The translations under genes were made by a program, and so were the position numbers. Source: Variovorax soli NBRC 106424 (GTDB lineage Bacteria > Pseudomonadota > Gammaproteobacteria > Burkholderiales > Burkholderiaceae_C). From it: a DNA stretch of 64,000 bases. Where the stretch lies: the NCBI RefSeq assembly GCF_001591385.1, contig NZ_BCUU01000007.1, positions 1-64,000 of the forward strand. The letters are read 5' to 3'. The notes under the pieces were generated by a model. It did no database searches and was not told the origin of the DNA. It was given only the letters and a program-made list of their open reading frames with translations. The first letter of the stretch is position 1. Each line of letters opens with the position of its first letter. Shown one piece after another: positions 27,489-39,653 of the stretch.

Positions 27489-28616
27489 TCAGGCGGCGCT
27501 GGAAATCACGCCGCCGCCCAGGCACACTTCGCCGTCGTAGAGCACGGCCGACTGCCCCGGCGTGACGGCCCACTGCGCTTCGGGGAACGCGAGCCGGAAA
27601 GTGCCGCCGGCGCTGCCTTCCGCCAGCGTGCAGGCCGCATCCGCCTGCCGATAGCGCGACTTGGCCGCACAGGCGCCCGCGGCGGGCGCTTCGCCGGCCA
27701 CCCAGCTGGTGTCGTCGGCTTCCAGTGCGTGGGACAGCAGCCAGGGATGGTCGTGCCCCTGCACCACCCACAGCGTGTTGGCCGCCATGTCCTTGCGCGC
27801 CACGAACCAGGGGGCGTGGTCGCCACCGCCGCGTGCCGCGCCCTTGTCCTTCACGCCGCCGATCCCCAGGCCCTGGCGCTGGCCCAGGGTATAGAAGGAC
27901 AGGCCCTGGTGCTGGCCGAGCACGCGCCCGCGCTCGTCGCGGATGGGCCCGGGCTCCTTGCTGATGTAGCGGTTGAGAAACTCGCGAAACGGCCGCTCGC
28001 CGATGAAGCAGATGCCGGTGGAATCCTTCTTCCTGGCGTTGGGCAGTCCGATCTCGGCAGCGATGCGCCGCACCTCGGTCTTGCGCAGTTCGCCCACCGG
28101 AAACAGCGTCTTGGACAGCTGCTGCTGGTTCAGGCGATGCAGGAAGTAGCTCTGGTCCTTGGCTGGGTCCAGCCCCTTGAGCAGTTCGTGCCGTCCGGTG
28201 CCCTGGTTGAAGCGCACCCGTGCGTAGTGTCCGGTGGCGATCTGCTCGGCGCCCAGGCGCATGGCGTGGTCGAGAAAAGCCTTGAACTTGATCTCGGCGT
28301 TGCACAGCACGTCGGGATTGGGCGTGCGGCCGGCCTGGTATTCGCGCAGGAACTCGGCGAACACGCGGTCCTTGTAGTCGGCCGCGAAGTTCACATGCTC
28401 GATCTCGATGCCCAGCACGTCCGCCACACTGGCGGCGTCGACGAAGTCGATGTTGGAGGAGCAGTACTCGCTGTCGTCATCGTCCTCCCAGTTCTTCATG
28501 AAGATCCCGATGACCTCGTGGCCCTGCTGCTTGAGCAGGTAGGCCGTGACCGCGGAATCGACACCGCCGGACAGGCCCACCACCACGCGTTTTTTCTTGA
28601 CGCTCATGGGCGACAT
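27489..28616 (-). CDS. mnmA: tRNA-specific 2-thiouridylase MnmA
   Basis: A 375-residue enzyme that thiolates uridine 34 of Lys, Glu and Gln tRNAs using sulfur relayed from IscS. The PP-loop SGGVDSA (16-22) binds ATP. The catalytic cysteines are Cys105 in NPDVLCN and Cys204 in [12 protein letters not shown]. The length is normal. Two possible starts exist, ATG 28616 and ATG 28607 (MSVKKKR); neither has a clear ribosome site. The next gene upstream on the same strand is the Nudix hydrolase, whose neighbourhood with mnmA is common in proteobacteria. Confidence 0.95.
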   Translation of the reverse strand: MSPMSVKKKRVVVGLSGGVDSAVTAYLLKQQGHEVIGIFMKNWEDDDDSEYCSSNIDFVDAASVADVLGIEIEHVNFAADYKDRVFAEFLREYQAGRTPNPDVLCNAEIKFKAFLDHAMRLGAEQIATGHYARVRFNQGTGRHELLKGLDPAKDQSYFLHRLNQQQLSKTLFPVGELRKTEVRRIAAEIGLPNARKKDSTGICFIGERPFREFLNRYISKEPGPIRDERGRVLGQHQGLSFYTLGQRQGLGIGGVKDKGAARGGGDHAPWFVARKDMAANTLWVVQGHDHPWLLSHALEADDTSWVAGEAPAAGACAAKSRYRQADAACTLAEGSAGGTFRLAFPEAQWAVTPGQSAVLYDGEVCLGGGVISSAA

Positions 28617-28679
28617 TGTCCCAGGCCTGTCCTGGCGGCGCCCCCGTGTGGGAAATGCCTCGTTCGAGATGCCCGGCCG

Positions 28680-29153
28680 CTAGTCGTGCAGCGACGGATC
28701 CACATGGATGAGATCCAGCGGGAAGCGCTTTCCGGCCAGGTAGTCCTCCACGCAGCGCAGCAGCAGCGGGCTGCGGTGGCGCGCTGCGCTCGCGCGGATT
28801 TCCTCGGGCGTCATCCACAGTGTGCGCACGATGCCGTGGTCCAGCGCGCGGCCCGGCTCGCGCTCGCCCAGTTCGCCGCAAAAGGCAAAGCGCATGTAGG
28901 TCACGTCCTGGGAGGCGCTGCGCGTGCGGGCCATGTAGATGCCCAGGAGCGCCGTGGGCGAGAAGCGGTGCGCAGTTTCCTCCAGCGCCTCGCGCGCGCA
29001 GCCTTCCAGCGGCGATTCGCCGGGGTCCAGGTGCCCGGCCGGGGTGTTGAGCATCAGGCCGGCGGAAGTCTCTTCTTCCACCAGCATGAAGCGGCCGTCC
29101 TCCTCGATGACGGCCGCCACGGTCACATTGGGTTTCCAGCGATGTCGGGTCAT
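28680..29153 (-). CDS. Nudix hydrolase (NudJ-like)
   Basis: A 157-residue Nudix protein. The box is at about 40-62 (GHLDPGESPLEGCAREALEETAH). It keeps the metal-binding REALEE core, but the usual late Gly is Ala, a change common in NudJ relatives. NudJ acts on phosphorylated thiamine precursors and nucleoside di- and triphosphates. The ATG at 29153 overlaps the histidine-kinase stop (ATGA), so it is probably translated from the two-component transcript and leads into mnmA 63 bp later. Confidence 0.88.
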   Translation of the reverse strand: MTRHRWKPNVTVAAVIEEDGRFMLVEEETSAGLMLNTPAGHLDPGESPLEGCAREALEETAHRFSPTALLGIYMARTRSASQDVTYMRFAFCGELGEREPGRALDHGIVRTLWMTPEEIRASAARHRSPLLLRCVEDYLAGKRFPLDLIHVDPSLHD

Positions 29154-31561
29154 GCGTCCTGCTCTCGCGGATGGTTGGCAGATTGCTGGAGCGCTTGCGC
29201 GCCCGGCTTGGGAAGCACGAGGATGAATGTACAGCCGGCGCCCTCTGCGCTTTCGATCTCGACCGTGCCGCCGTGCCGCTGCATTGTGGTGCGCACCAGC
29301 AGCAGTCCCAGGCCGACGCCATGAACCTCCGGATGCGATTCCTGGTGCAGGCGATGGAAAGGTTGGAACAGCTTCGACTGGCGTTCCGCCGCGATGCCGG
29401 GGCCCTGGTCGGTGACCGCCATTGTCCAGTGGGACGTGCGCTGCGCGACGCGGCATGTCACGCGTGCGCCGGTGGGCGAGAACTTCAGCGCATTGCTCAG
29501 GAGGTTGGTCAGTGCTCTGGACAGCAGGTCGCGGTCCCCGGTGAAGGGGGCTTCTTCCAGTTCTGTTTCGAACGCGACGCTCACCCCTTTGCGGCGGGCG
29601 CTGGCCCAGGCGTTATCCACGGTCTGCATGCCCAGTTCGAGCAGGTCCAGCATCTCGGGCTTGAAGGGCTGGGCTTCGGCCCGTGCCAGGGTGACGAACC
29701 CGTCTGCAAGGGCCAGGCAGGTGCGCGCATGCTGCTCGATGCGCTGGTGCATCACGTCCTGCGAGAGCATCGAAGGGTCCGCGCGCGAGAGCTCGAGCAC
29801 GGTGAGGATGGCCGCGCTCGGCTCGCGGATGTCGTGGGAAATGAACCGCAGCGCCTCGTCGCGCTGCGCCTGTGTGCGGCGGATTTCCGTCAGGTCCACC
29901 AGCGTGACGATCCAGCCCGCGTAGGCATCGTCGGCATCGAAGAAGGGCACGCAGCGCAGCAGCAGGGTGCGTCCCGCCGAGTCTTCCCCCTCGCCCGCGA
30001 TCGGCACCACGTGGCTTGCACTGAACGAACCCGGCGTGATCATCGGCTGGCCGTTGTGGCGCGCACGCACGTCCGCCAGCAGATCGTGCGCATCCTGCCC
30101 CGCCAGCAGCGAGGCCTCGCGGTCCCAGTGGCGTGCCGCCGCACGGTTGGCCAGGAACACCCGCCCGTTGCGGTTGAGCACCAGGTTGGCATCGTGCAGG
30201 TGATCGATGGCGTCGTGCACGAAGCGGTGCAGGTTGCGCACGCGCTGCGCCGCGGCCGCGATGGCGTCGATCTCGCGGTCGAGGAAATCGCCCGCCTGCT
30301 CCGGCGCGTTCGGCCTGTCCAGGCCCGCAAGCACCTTGTTGAGTTCCGACGTGCCCCGCTGCAGGAAGCGATAGGCGGCGGTCAGGCGCATGAGGCTCCA
30401 CACCGGATAAACCAGCAGGAGTCCACCGACGCCCGCCGCGGCGCTGAAGCGCATGCCCAGCCAGGGCTGCGCCATCTGCAGGCCGACATGCACGGCCACC
30501 ATGGATGCGATCAGGATGAAGACTCCGACCGGGTGGAGCCACAGAAGCCCGAGAAGCACGACCACCAGCGGAATCAGGTTGACGGCGAGGTTCTGCCATG
30601 CCGCCGCCGGATGGATGCGCTGATCCTGATCGAACGCCTGCAGCATCGTGGCCGCCAGTTCCACACCCGGCACCAGGTAGTCGGGCGAGGGCAGGGCGAA
30701 CATGTCGGCCACCGTCTCGGCGGTAGGGCCTACCAGCACATAGCGGTCGCGGAACACTTCCGGCGGCACATTGCCGCGCAGCACGTCGATGTAGGACACC
30801 GTCTGGAAGCGGGTGGATGGCTTGTGGTAGATCAGCAGCTCCTCGTCCAGACGCTGCCAGCGGCCCTCGGGCGGCGAGCTATGTGCACCGTCCGTGAGCG
30901 ACGGCTGGGGCTGCAGTTCCCCGTTGGCCGCCTGGTAGAGGGCCAGCGAAAACTGGGGCCAGCGGTGTCCGGGAAAGCCTTCGAAGCGGTAGACGCCCTG
31001 GATGTCGCCTTCGTCGTTGATGGCCAGATGCGAGTGCCCGAGTGCCGTCGCGGCATCGGACAGAGGCCTGGACGGCACGAGCTCGGCCTGGATCTGGTCA
31101 TTGTTTCCCGGTGACTGGAGGGCCAAGGGCAGCACCACACACCCCGCCGACTTCATGGCCTGGGCCAGCATGATGTCGTCGACGGGGTAGTGCGAGTTCG
31201 CATCGTCCAGGAGCAGGTCCAGCCCGATGCAGCGCGGGCCGCCCAGCGCGATGCGGCGCAGCAGCTCGGCGTGCAGGGCGCGCCGCCATGGCCAGCGGCC
31301 GATGGCCTGCAAGCTCGGATCGTCGATGGCGACGATGAGGATGTTGCTGGCAGCAACCGGGCGCACCCGATCCAGCGCGTTTTCCAGCAGGACCCGATCG
31401 GCCCGGGTGAAGTACTGGCCGAGCGTCAGCCAGGTCACCAGGGCGATCGATCCGGCTGCCAGCAACAGCCAGGACAGGCGCCGCCGCACAAGATCGAGCA
31501 CACGCCTGCTGGGCGATGCCGGCGGCGGACCTGGCGGCGAAGACGAAGACGTGAAGGGCAT
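29150..31561 (-). CDS. CHASE2-domain sensor histidine kinase
   Basis: An 803-residue membrane sensor. One span (31-48) leads into an extracytoplasmic CHASE2 domain (about 50-315). Three spans follow (about 325-390), then a PAS-like domain (about 445-560), HisKA with the phospho-acceptor His576 in RFISHDIREP, and HATPase with Asn690 in LTNLLSNALKF, DQGPGI and GVGLGLLL. It autophosphorylates in response to an unknown periplasmic signal and passes phosphate to the regulator at 31909. The 101-residue exported protein encoded between the two may supply or modulate the signal. Its stop overlaps the Nudix gene start. Confidence 0.92.
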   Translation of the reverse strand: MPFTSSSSPPGPPPASPSRRVLDLVRRRLSWLLLAAGSIALVTWLTLGQYFTRADRVLLENALDRVRPVAASNILIVAIDDPSLQAIGRWPWRRALHAELLRRIALGGPRCIGLDLLLDDANSHYPVDDIMLAQAMKSAGCVVLPLALQSPGNNDQIQAELVPSRPLSDAATALGHSHLAINDEGDIQGVYRFEGFPGHRWPQFSLALYQAANGELQPQPSLTDGAHSSPPEGRWQRLDEELLIYHKPSTRFQTVSYIDVLRGNVPPEVFRDRYVLVGPTAETVADMFALPSPDYLVPGVELAATMLQAFDQDQRIHPAAAWQNLAVNLIPLVVVLLGLLWLHPVGVFILIASMVAVHVGLQMAQPWLGMRFSAAAGVGGLLLVYPVWSLMRLTAAYRFLQRGTSELNKVLAGLDRPNAPEQAGDFLDREIDAIAAAAQRVRNLHRFVHDAIDHLHDANLVLNRNGRVFLANRAAARHWDREASLLAGQDAHDLLADVRARHNGQPMITPGSFSASHVVPIAGEGEDSAGRTLLLRCVPFFDADDAYAGWIVTLVDLTEIRRTQAQRDEALRFISHDIREPSAAILTVLELSRADPSMLSQDVMHQRIEQHARTCLALADGFVTLARAEAQPFKPEMLDLLELGMQTVDNAWASARRKGVSVAFETELEEAPFTGDRDLLSRALTNLLSNALKFSPTGARVTCRVAQRTSHWTMAVTDQGPGIAAERQSKLFQPFHRLHQESHPEVHGVGLGLLLVRTTMQRHGGTVEIESAEGAGCTFILVLPKPGAQALQQSANHPREQDA

Positions 31562-31597
31562 CGCAAGAAAACGCGCCGCAGGCCCTGCGAAGTCGGC

Positions 31598-31903
31598 CTA
31601 GCCGCGGATGCTGGCGACGACGCCCGGCTTGCCGGCGTCGAAGAGCTTCGCTCCCCGCTTCAGCGGTGCGCGGCGGGCGCTGCCCGAGATCCAGGCGTTT
31701 TCAGGGGCGGCGGCAACCGGGCAGCCCGGACCGGCCTTGTCGCAGGCAATGCGGATGATGCTGCCGTCCGCCAGTCGCAGGCGGATGGCGTTGCCAGCCG
31801 GGTCGGCCCGCGCTGGCGCCACCTGCGCCTGCGCGCCTGCATGCCCCAGCGCCGCCAGCGCCAGCGCACGCAGTACCGCGGACAGCCGGCCCGGACGCCG
31901 CAC
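31598..31903 (-). CDS. Small exported protein between response regulator and CHASE2 kinase
   Basis: A 101-residue protein starting at GTG 31903, five bases after the regulator stop. Residues 1-26 form a signal peptide ending AQAQ. The mature part has a short beta-like stretch IRLRLADGSIIRIA and two cysteines (54 and 61) that could form a disulfide. It ends GVVASIRG. I recognise no firm family. In related loci this position often holds a FecR-domain protein, and LADGSIIRI plus the RG end recall pieces of that fold, so it may be a shortened FecR-like partner; this is conjecture. The frame is also open upstream to 32107 inside the regulator gene, which I discount. Confidence 0.6.
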   Translation of the reverse strand: MRRPGRLSAVLRALALAALGHAGAQAQVAPARADPAGNAIRLRLADGSIIRIACDKAGPGCPVAAAPENAWISGSARRAPLKRGAKLFDAGKPGVVASIRG

Positions 31904-31908
31904 GGCGC

Positions 31909-32646
31909 TCAGGTCCCCGACTCCGTGGGGTCGGGCTCCTGGCCGAAGGTGGACAGCGACGACGCTTCCACCGTTTCGAGCCGATAGCCCAGGCCATACA
32001 CGGCAGACAGCAGAAAGCCGTTGGACGGACGCAGCGACAGCTTGGTGCGCAGGCGCGAGATGTGCGTGTCGAGGGAGCGCGACGGCTCGTCGGGGCCGCG
32101 GCCCCACACGGCTTCGCGCAGGTGTTCGCGCGACAGCAGTCGCCCCAGGTTCTGGAACAGGAAAAGCGCCAGCTCGTACTCGCGGTGCTTCAGGTCGACC
32201 GGCTCTCCGTTCACCTGCAGCGTGCGCGCCTGCGGGAAGAAGTGATAGGGACCGAATTCAAGCTCCACGTCGTGGTGGCTGGGGTAGGCGCGGCGCAGCA
32301 GCGCATGCACGCGCGCCTCGAGTTCCGCCACGCTGATCGGCTTGACCATGAAGTCGTCGGCGCCGGCCGACAGGCCGGCCACCAGGTCGGCCTCGGCGCG
32401 CCGATTGGTTGCGAACAGGATGGGGATGCGGCTGGCGAGTTCCTCGCGCACCCACTTGACGATGGCCGGGCCCGAGATGTCGGGCAGCGTCCAATCGAGG
32501 ATCAGCAGGTCGAAGGATTGCTGGCGCAGGTCGCGCAGCAGGGCCTTGCCCTCGGAATAGACATGGCATTCATGCTGAATGCCGTTCATGGTGTGTTGAA
32601 TCAGCTCGAGCTGAGAAGGATCATCGTCGAGTGCCGCGATGCGCAT
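31909..32646 (-). CDS. OmpR-family response regulator
   Basis: A 245-residue regulator. The receiver domain (1-120) has the acidic pocket Asp7-Asp9, phospho-acceptor Asp51 in LLILDWTLPD and Lys102 in FMVKPIS. A C-terminal winged helix (about 135-230) carries the recognition part SRSLDTHISRLRTKLSL and GYRLE. The ATG at 32646 is chosen because the receiver starts directly (MRIAALDDD). It is the first gene of the two-component unit and faces pntAA across 304 bp, so it may act on that region or on its own promoter. Confidence 0.93.
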   Translation of the reverse strand: MRIAALDDDPSQLELIQHTMNGIQHECHVYSEGKALLRDLRQQSFDLLILDWTLPDISGPAIVKWVREELASRIPILFATNRRAEADLVAGLSAGADDFMVKPISVAELEARVHALLRRAYPSHHDVELEFGPYHFFPQARTLQVNGEPVDLKHREYELALFLFQNLGRLLSREHLREAVWGRGPDEPSRSLDTHISRLRTKLSLRPSNGFLLSAVYGLGYRLETVEASSLSTFGQEPDPTESGT

Positions 32647-32950
32647 AGTCGTTACCGTCCCTGATTTATGTGTTAACGAAGCAGGGCGAAGTCTAGTCTT
32701 GAACGTCACGAATCCTTCATGCAGCACGAATTGCGAATGTGAACTATCGAGTCAAATTTCACGATAGCCCTTGGCCATCGTTCGTGTCATTCCTGGCACC
32801 CCGTTGGAACGCTCCTGTCAATGACTCGCGCCGGAAATCGCGTCAACACATCACATCTGCGCATCAACGGGCGCCAATTGGGTGACCTTTTGTAATCTTC
32901 AGGTAAGCTCGCCCGGTTTGCGCTGACCCCCAGCCGAGAGGAGACTTCGT
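32647..32950. other. 304-bp divergent intergenic region with an inverted repeat
   Basis: No open reading frame of interest. It is clearly AT-richer than its surroundings. It contains the inverted repeat CTATCG (32744-32749) / CGATAG (32762-32767) with a 12-bp spacer, a candidate operator. The pntAA ribosome site is AGAGGAGA just before 32951. I could not place a convincing -35/-10 pair. Confidence 0.5.
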
Positions 32951-34081
32951 ATGTTGATTGGCGTGCCTGCCGAGACGACGGCAGGCGAAACCCGTGTGGC
33001 CGTGACCCCCGAAACGGCCAAGAAACTCGTAGCGCTGGGTCATGTGGTCCGCGTGCAGTCCGGCGCGGGCCTCACCGCCGCCGCCACCGATGCGGCGTAC
33101 CAGGCCGCCGGCGCCGAGATCACCGATGCGGCTGGCGCCTTCGGCGCAGAGATCGTGCTGAAGGTGCGCTCGCCGTTCGACAACGAGATTGCCCACATGA
33201 AGCCCGGCACCGCCGTGGTGGGCATGCTCAACCCCTTCGACGCCGCCGGCCTGCAGCGCCTGGCCGCGGCCAACCTGACTGCCTTCGCCCTGGAAGCCGC
33301 GCCGCGCACCACGCGCGCGCAGAGCATGGACGTGCTCTCGTCCCAGGCCAACATCGCCGGCTACAAGGCCGTGATGACCGCGGCGGACAAGTACCAGCGC
33401 TTCTTCCCCATGCTCATGACGGCGGCCGGCACCGTGAAGGCGGCCCGCGTGGTCATCCTCGGCGTGGGCGTGGCGGGCCTGCAGGCCATTGCCACTGCCA
33501 AGCGCCTGGGCGCCGTGATCGAGGCCTCCGACGTTCGCCCGAGCGTGAAGGAGCAGGTCGAGTCGCTGGGCGCCAAGTTCATCGACGTGCCCTACGAGAC
33601 CGCCGAGGAAAAGGAAGCGGCCGAAGGCGTGGGCGGCTATGCCCGCCCCATGCCGCCGAGCTGGCTGGCGCGCCAGCAGGTGGAAGTGGCCAAGCGCGTG
33701 GCTGCGGCCGACGTGGTGATCAGCACCGCGCTCATTCCGGGCCGCGCCGCGCCGACGCTCATCACCGAGGACATGGTCAAGTCCATGAAGCCGGGCTCGG
33801 TCATCGTGGACATTGCCGCGGGCCGGGGCGCCGACGGCGTGGGCGGCAACTGCACCATTTCGGAGGCGGACAAGACCGTGCTCAAGCATGGCGTGACGAT
33901 CGTGGGCGAGACCAACCTGCCCGCGCTGGTGGCGGCCGATGCCTCGTCGCTGTACGCGCGCAACGTGCTGGACTTCCTCAAGCTGGTGCTGCCCAAGGAG
34001 GGCGGCTTCAAGATCGACCTCGAGGACGACATCGTCGCCGCCTGCCTGGTGGCGCGTGACGGCCAGGTCACCCGCAAATAA
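32951..34081 (+). CDS. pntAA: NAD(P) transhydrogenase subunit alpha part 1 (NAD-binding)
   Basis: A 376-residue soluble domain I of the proton-translocating transhydrogenase, which transfers hydride from NADH to NADP+ using the proton gradient. It resembles alanine dehydrogenase: MLIGVPAETTAGETRVAVTPE at the start, the RDQ-loop region TRAQSMDVLSSQANIAGY, and the nucleotide fold VVILGVGVAGLQAIATAKRLGA. The alpha chain is split into PntAA and PntAB, the arrangement known from Rhodospirillum and many alpha- and betaproteobacteria. A strong ribosome site precedes it. It is first of three pnt genes and probably of a transcript reaching the acyl-CoA ligase. Confidence 0.96.
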   Translation: MLIGVPAETTAGETRVAVTPETAKKLVALGHVVRVQSGAGLTAAATDAAYQAAGAEITDAAGAFGAEIVLKVRSPFDNEIAHMKPGTAVVGMLNPFDAAGLQRLAAANLTAFALEAAPRTTRAQSMDVLSSQANIAGYKAVMTAADKYQRFFPMLMTAAGTVKAARVVILGVGVAGLQAIATAKRLGAVIEASDVRPSVKEQVESLGAKFIDVPYETAEEKEAAEGVGGYARPMPPSWLARQQVEVAKRVAAADVVISTALIPGRAAPTLITEDMVKSMKPGSVIVDIAAGRGADGVGGNCTISEADKTVLKHGVTIVGETNLPALVAADASSLYARNVLDFLKLVLPKEGGFKIDLEDDIVAACLVARDGQVTRK

Positions 34082-34102
34082 GACAAGCTCGAGGAGAAGG
34101 AC

Positions 34103-34429
34103 ATGGATCCCGTCAGCCATACCGTCATCAACCTGATCATCTTCGTGCTGGCCATCTACGTGGGCTACCACGTGGTGTGGACCGTCACGCCCGCACTGCA
34201 CACCCCGCTCATGGCGGTGACCAACGCGGTGTCGGCCATCGTCATCGTGGGCGCCATGCTCGCGGCGGCGCTCACCGAGACCTGGCTGGGCAAGTCGATG
34301 GGCGTGCTGGCCGTCGCGCTGGCCGCGGTGAACGTCTTCGGTGGCTTCCTGGTCACCCGGCGCATGCTGGAGATGTTCAAGAAAAAGGAGCGCAAGAGCG
34401 CCCCCAAGGCTGAGGGAGCTGGCCAATGA
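34103..34429 (+). CDS. pntAB: NAD(P) transhydrogenase subunit alpha part 2 (membrane)
   Basis: A 108-residue membrane subunit with three to four spans (LIIFVLAIYVGYHVVW, TNAVSAIVIVGAMLAAAL, MGVLAVALAAVNVFGGFLVT) and a basic tail KKKERKSAPKAEG. It provides part of the proton channel of the transhydrogenase. It starts 21 bp after pntAA with GAGGAGAAGG in front. Its stop overlaps the pntB start (ATGA). Confidence 0.95.
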   Translation: MDPVSHTVINLIIFVLAIYVGYHVVWTVTPALHTPLMAVTNAVSAIVIVGAMLAAALTETWLGKSMGVLAVALAAVNVFGGFLVTRRMLEMFKKKERKSAPKAEGAGQ

Positions 34430-35913
34430 GCATGAACGTCGTCACGCTGCTGTACCTCGTTGCCAGCGTCTGCTTCATCCAGGCCCTGAAGGGCCTGAGT
34501 CATCCGACCACCTCCATCCGCGGCAACATCTTCGGCATGGTGGGCATGGCCATCGCCATCCTCACCACGGCGGCGCTCATCGTCCAGCTGGCCGGCGGCA
34601 AGGCCGCGGGCATGGGCTGGGTGCTGCTGGGCCTGGTGGTGGGCGCCGCCTATGGCGCCTGGCGCGCCAAGACGGTCGAGATGACCCAGATGCCCGAGCT
34701 GGTGGCCTTCTTCCACAGCATGATCGGCCTGGCGGCGGTGTTCATCGCCATCGCGGCCGTGGTCGAGCCCTGGGCCTTCGGCATCACGCCGGCGCCGGTG
34801 CTGGCCGCGGTGGGCCTGAACACGCCCGAAGGCACGGTAGTCATCGACGGCTTTGCGCGCTACGCCATTCCGGCGGGCAACCGGCTGGAGCTGTTCCTGG
34901 GTGCGGCCATCGGCGCCATCACCTTCAGCGGCTCGGTCATCGCCTTCGGCAAGCTGTCGGGCAAGTACAAGTTCCGCCTGTTCCAGGGCGCGCCGGTGCA
35001 GTTCAAAGGCCAGCACATGCTGAACCTGATCCTGGGCCTGCTGACCATCGGCCTGGGCCTGGTGTTCGTGTTCACCGAGAGCTGGATCGCCTTCTTCGCG
35101 ATGCTGGCGCTGTCGTTCGTGATGGGCGTGCTGATCATCATCCCGATCGGCGGTGCCGACATGCCGGTGGTGGTGTCCATGCTCAACAGCTACTCGGGAT
35201 GGGCGGCGGCGGGCATCGGCTTCTCGCTGAACAACGCGATGCTGATCGTGGCCGGCTCGCTGGTGGGCTCCTCGGGCGCAATCCTGAGCTACATCATGTG
35301 CAAGGCCATGAACCGCTCGTTCTTCAACGTGATCCTGGGCGGCTTCGGCGGCGAGGCGGCTGCGGCCGGCGGCGGTGCCAAGGAGCAGCGCCCGGTCAAG
35401 AGCGGCAGCGCGGACGATGCGGCCTACATGCTGGCCAATGCCGACACCGTGATCATCGTGCCGGGCTACGGCCTGGCGGTGGCACGCGCCCAGCATGCGG
35501 TGAACGAGCTGGCGCAGAAGCTCATCGAGAAGGGCGTGACGGTGAAGTACGCCATCCACCCGGTGGCCGGGCGCATGCCGGGGCACATGAACGTGCTGCT
35601 GGCCGAGGCCGAGGTGCCCTACGACCAGGTGTTCGAGATGGAGGACATCAACGGCGAATTCGCGCAGGCCGATGTGGCTATCATCCTGGGCGCCAATGAC
35701 GTGGTGAACCCGGCCGCCCTGCAAAAGGGCAGCCCCATCTACGGCATGCCCATCCTGGAAGCCTACAAGGCCAAGACGGTGATCGTGAACAAGCGAAGCA
35801 TGGCCGCCGGCTATGCGGGCCTGGACAACGAGCTGTTCTACATGGACAAGACCATGATGGTCTTCGGTGACGCCAAGAAGGTGGTCGAGGACATGGGCAA
35901 GGCGATCGAGTAG
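34426..35913 (+). CDS. pntB: NAD(P) transhydrogenase subunit beta
   Basis: A 495-residue subunit. The N-terminal membrane part has about nine hydrophobic spans through residue 300. The C-terminal NADP-binding domain III has VIIVPGYGLAVARAQHAVNEL, KYAIHPVAGRMPGHMNVLLAEA, ILGANDVVNPAA and IVNKRSMAAGYAGLDNELFY. It couples proton entry to NADPH formation. It is translationally coupled to pntAB. The acyl-CoA ligase gene begins 69 bp later with its own AGGAGA site; the gap holds a GC hairpin (35933-35951) but no T run. Confidence 0.96.
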   Translation: MSMNVVTLLYLVASVCFIQALKGLSHPTTSIRGNIFGMVGMAIAILTTAALIVQLAGGKAAGMGWVLLGLVVGAAYGAWRAKTVEMTQMPELVAFFHSMIGLAAVFIAIAAVVEPWAFGITPAPVLAAVGLNTPEGTVVIDGFARYAIPAGNRLELFLGAAIGAITFSGSVIAFGKLSGKYKFRLFQGAPVQFKGQHMLNLILGLLTIGLGLVFVFTESWIAFFAMLALSFVMGVLIIIPIGGADMPVVVSMLNSYSGWAAAGIGFSLNNAMLIVAGSLVGSSGAILSYIMCKAMNRSFFNVILGGFGGEAAAAGGGAKEQRPVKSGSADDAAYMLANADTVIIVPGYGLAVARAQHAVNELAQKLIEKGVTVKYAIHPVAGRMPGHMNVLLAEAEVPYDQVFEMEDINGEFAQADVAIILGANDVVNPAALQKGSPIYGMPILEAYKAKTVIVNKRSMAAGYAGLDNELFYMDKTMMVFGDAKKVVEDMGKAIE

Positions 35914-35982
35914 TTCGATTTCGATACAAGACGCGCGGCCCGATGCCGCGCGCACAGGACAGAGAGACAGGAGACAACTCAA

Positions 35983-37650
<1,668 letters not shown>

Positions 37651-37731
37651 TCGCGCACGCGCCGCCTGCGGGCGGGAATAAGGGTTCTGCCGGGATGATT
37701 TCCGGGCATTGCTCTTGCATATTCGCCGCCA

Positions 37732-38738
<1,007 letters not shown>

Positions 38739-38742
<4 letters not shown>

Positions 38743-39650
38743 ACAGCTCCACGACGACGACTCCCGCGGCCAGCGCGGCCGCGCCGGCGCCGCCCGGACC
38801 CTGGCGCGAATTCTGGGGTGCCTTCTCGCAGAACCACGGCGCGGTGCTGGGCCTGGCCACGGTGCTGTTCCTGTTCCTGGTGGCGCTGCTGGCGCCCTGG
38901 ATCGCGCCGCATGCGCCGAACCAGACCGACAGCGGCGCATTCCTGCTGCCGCCGGCATGGCAGTCCGGCGGCTCCTGGGCGCACGTGCTGGGCACCGATG
39001 CCATCGGCCGGGACATCCTCTCGCGCCTGATGTGGGGCGCGCGCCTGTCGCTTTCGATCGGCGTCGCGGTGGTGGCGATCTCCGTCGTCGTGGGCATCGC
39101 GCTGGGTCTCATCGCCGGGTTCTTCCGGGGCGTGTTCGAGATCGCGATCATGCGGCTGATGGACATCGTCCTCACGCTGCCCAGCCTGCTGCTGGCCATC
39201 GTGATCGTGGCCATCCTCGGCCCCGGCCTCATCAACGCGATGATCGCGGTGGCCATCGTGGTGCTGCCGCACTATGTGCGCATCACGCGCGCGGCCGTCA
39301 TCTCCGAGGTGTCGCGCGACTACGTGACGGCGGCGCGCGTGAGCGGCGCCGGCACGCTGCGCCTGATGTTCAGCGAGGTGCTGCCCAACTGCGCGGCGCC
39401 GCTGATCGTGCAGGCTTCGCTGGGCATTTCCACCGCCATCCTCGATGCGGCGGCCCTGGGCTTTCTCGGCCTGGGCGCGCAGCCGCCCTCGCCCGAATGG
39501 GGAACCATGCTGGCCGACGCACGCGAGTTCGTGCTGCGCGCCTGGTGGGTGGTGACCTTCCCGGGTCTGGCCATCCTGGCCGCGGTGCTGGCGTTCAACC
39601 TCCTGGGCGATGGCCTGCGCGATGCGCTCGACCCGAAGTTGAAGAGATAA
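38739..39650 (+). CDS. dppC: Dipeptide ABC transporter permease DppC
   Basis: A 303-residue permease. A Ser/Thr/Ala/Pro-rich cytoplasmic lead (about 25 residues) precedes the first span (LGLATVLFLFLVALLAPWIAP). The GTDAIGRDILSRLMWGARLSL motif and the coupling loop SRDYVTAARVSGAGTLRLM are typical of DppC/OppC. The chosen ATG at 38739 overlaps the dppB stop. The frame is open upstream but only in the wrong frame of dppB. Confidence 0.94.
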
Positions 39651-39653
39651 CGA

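Noticed and set aside
31904..32107. Longer version of the small exported protein starting inside the response-regulator gene
   Set aside because: The extra 68 residues are translated from the regulator's coding sequence in another frame and would hide the clear signal peptide that begins at GTG 31903.
35933..35951. GC hairpin after pntB as a terminator
   Set aside because: The stem GCGCGGC/GCCGCGC has no following T run, so intrinsic termination is not supported.
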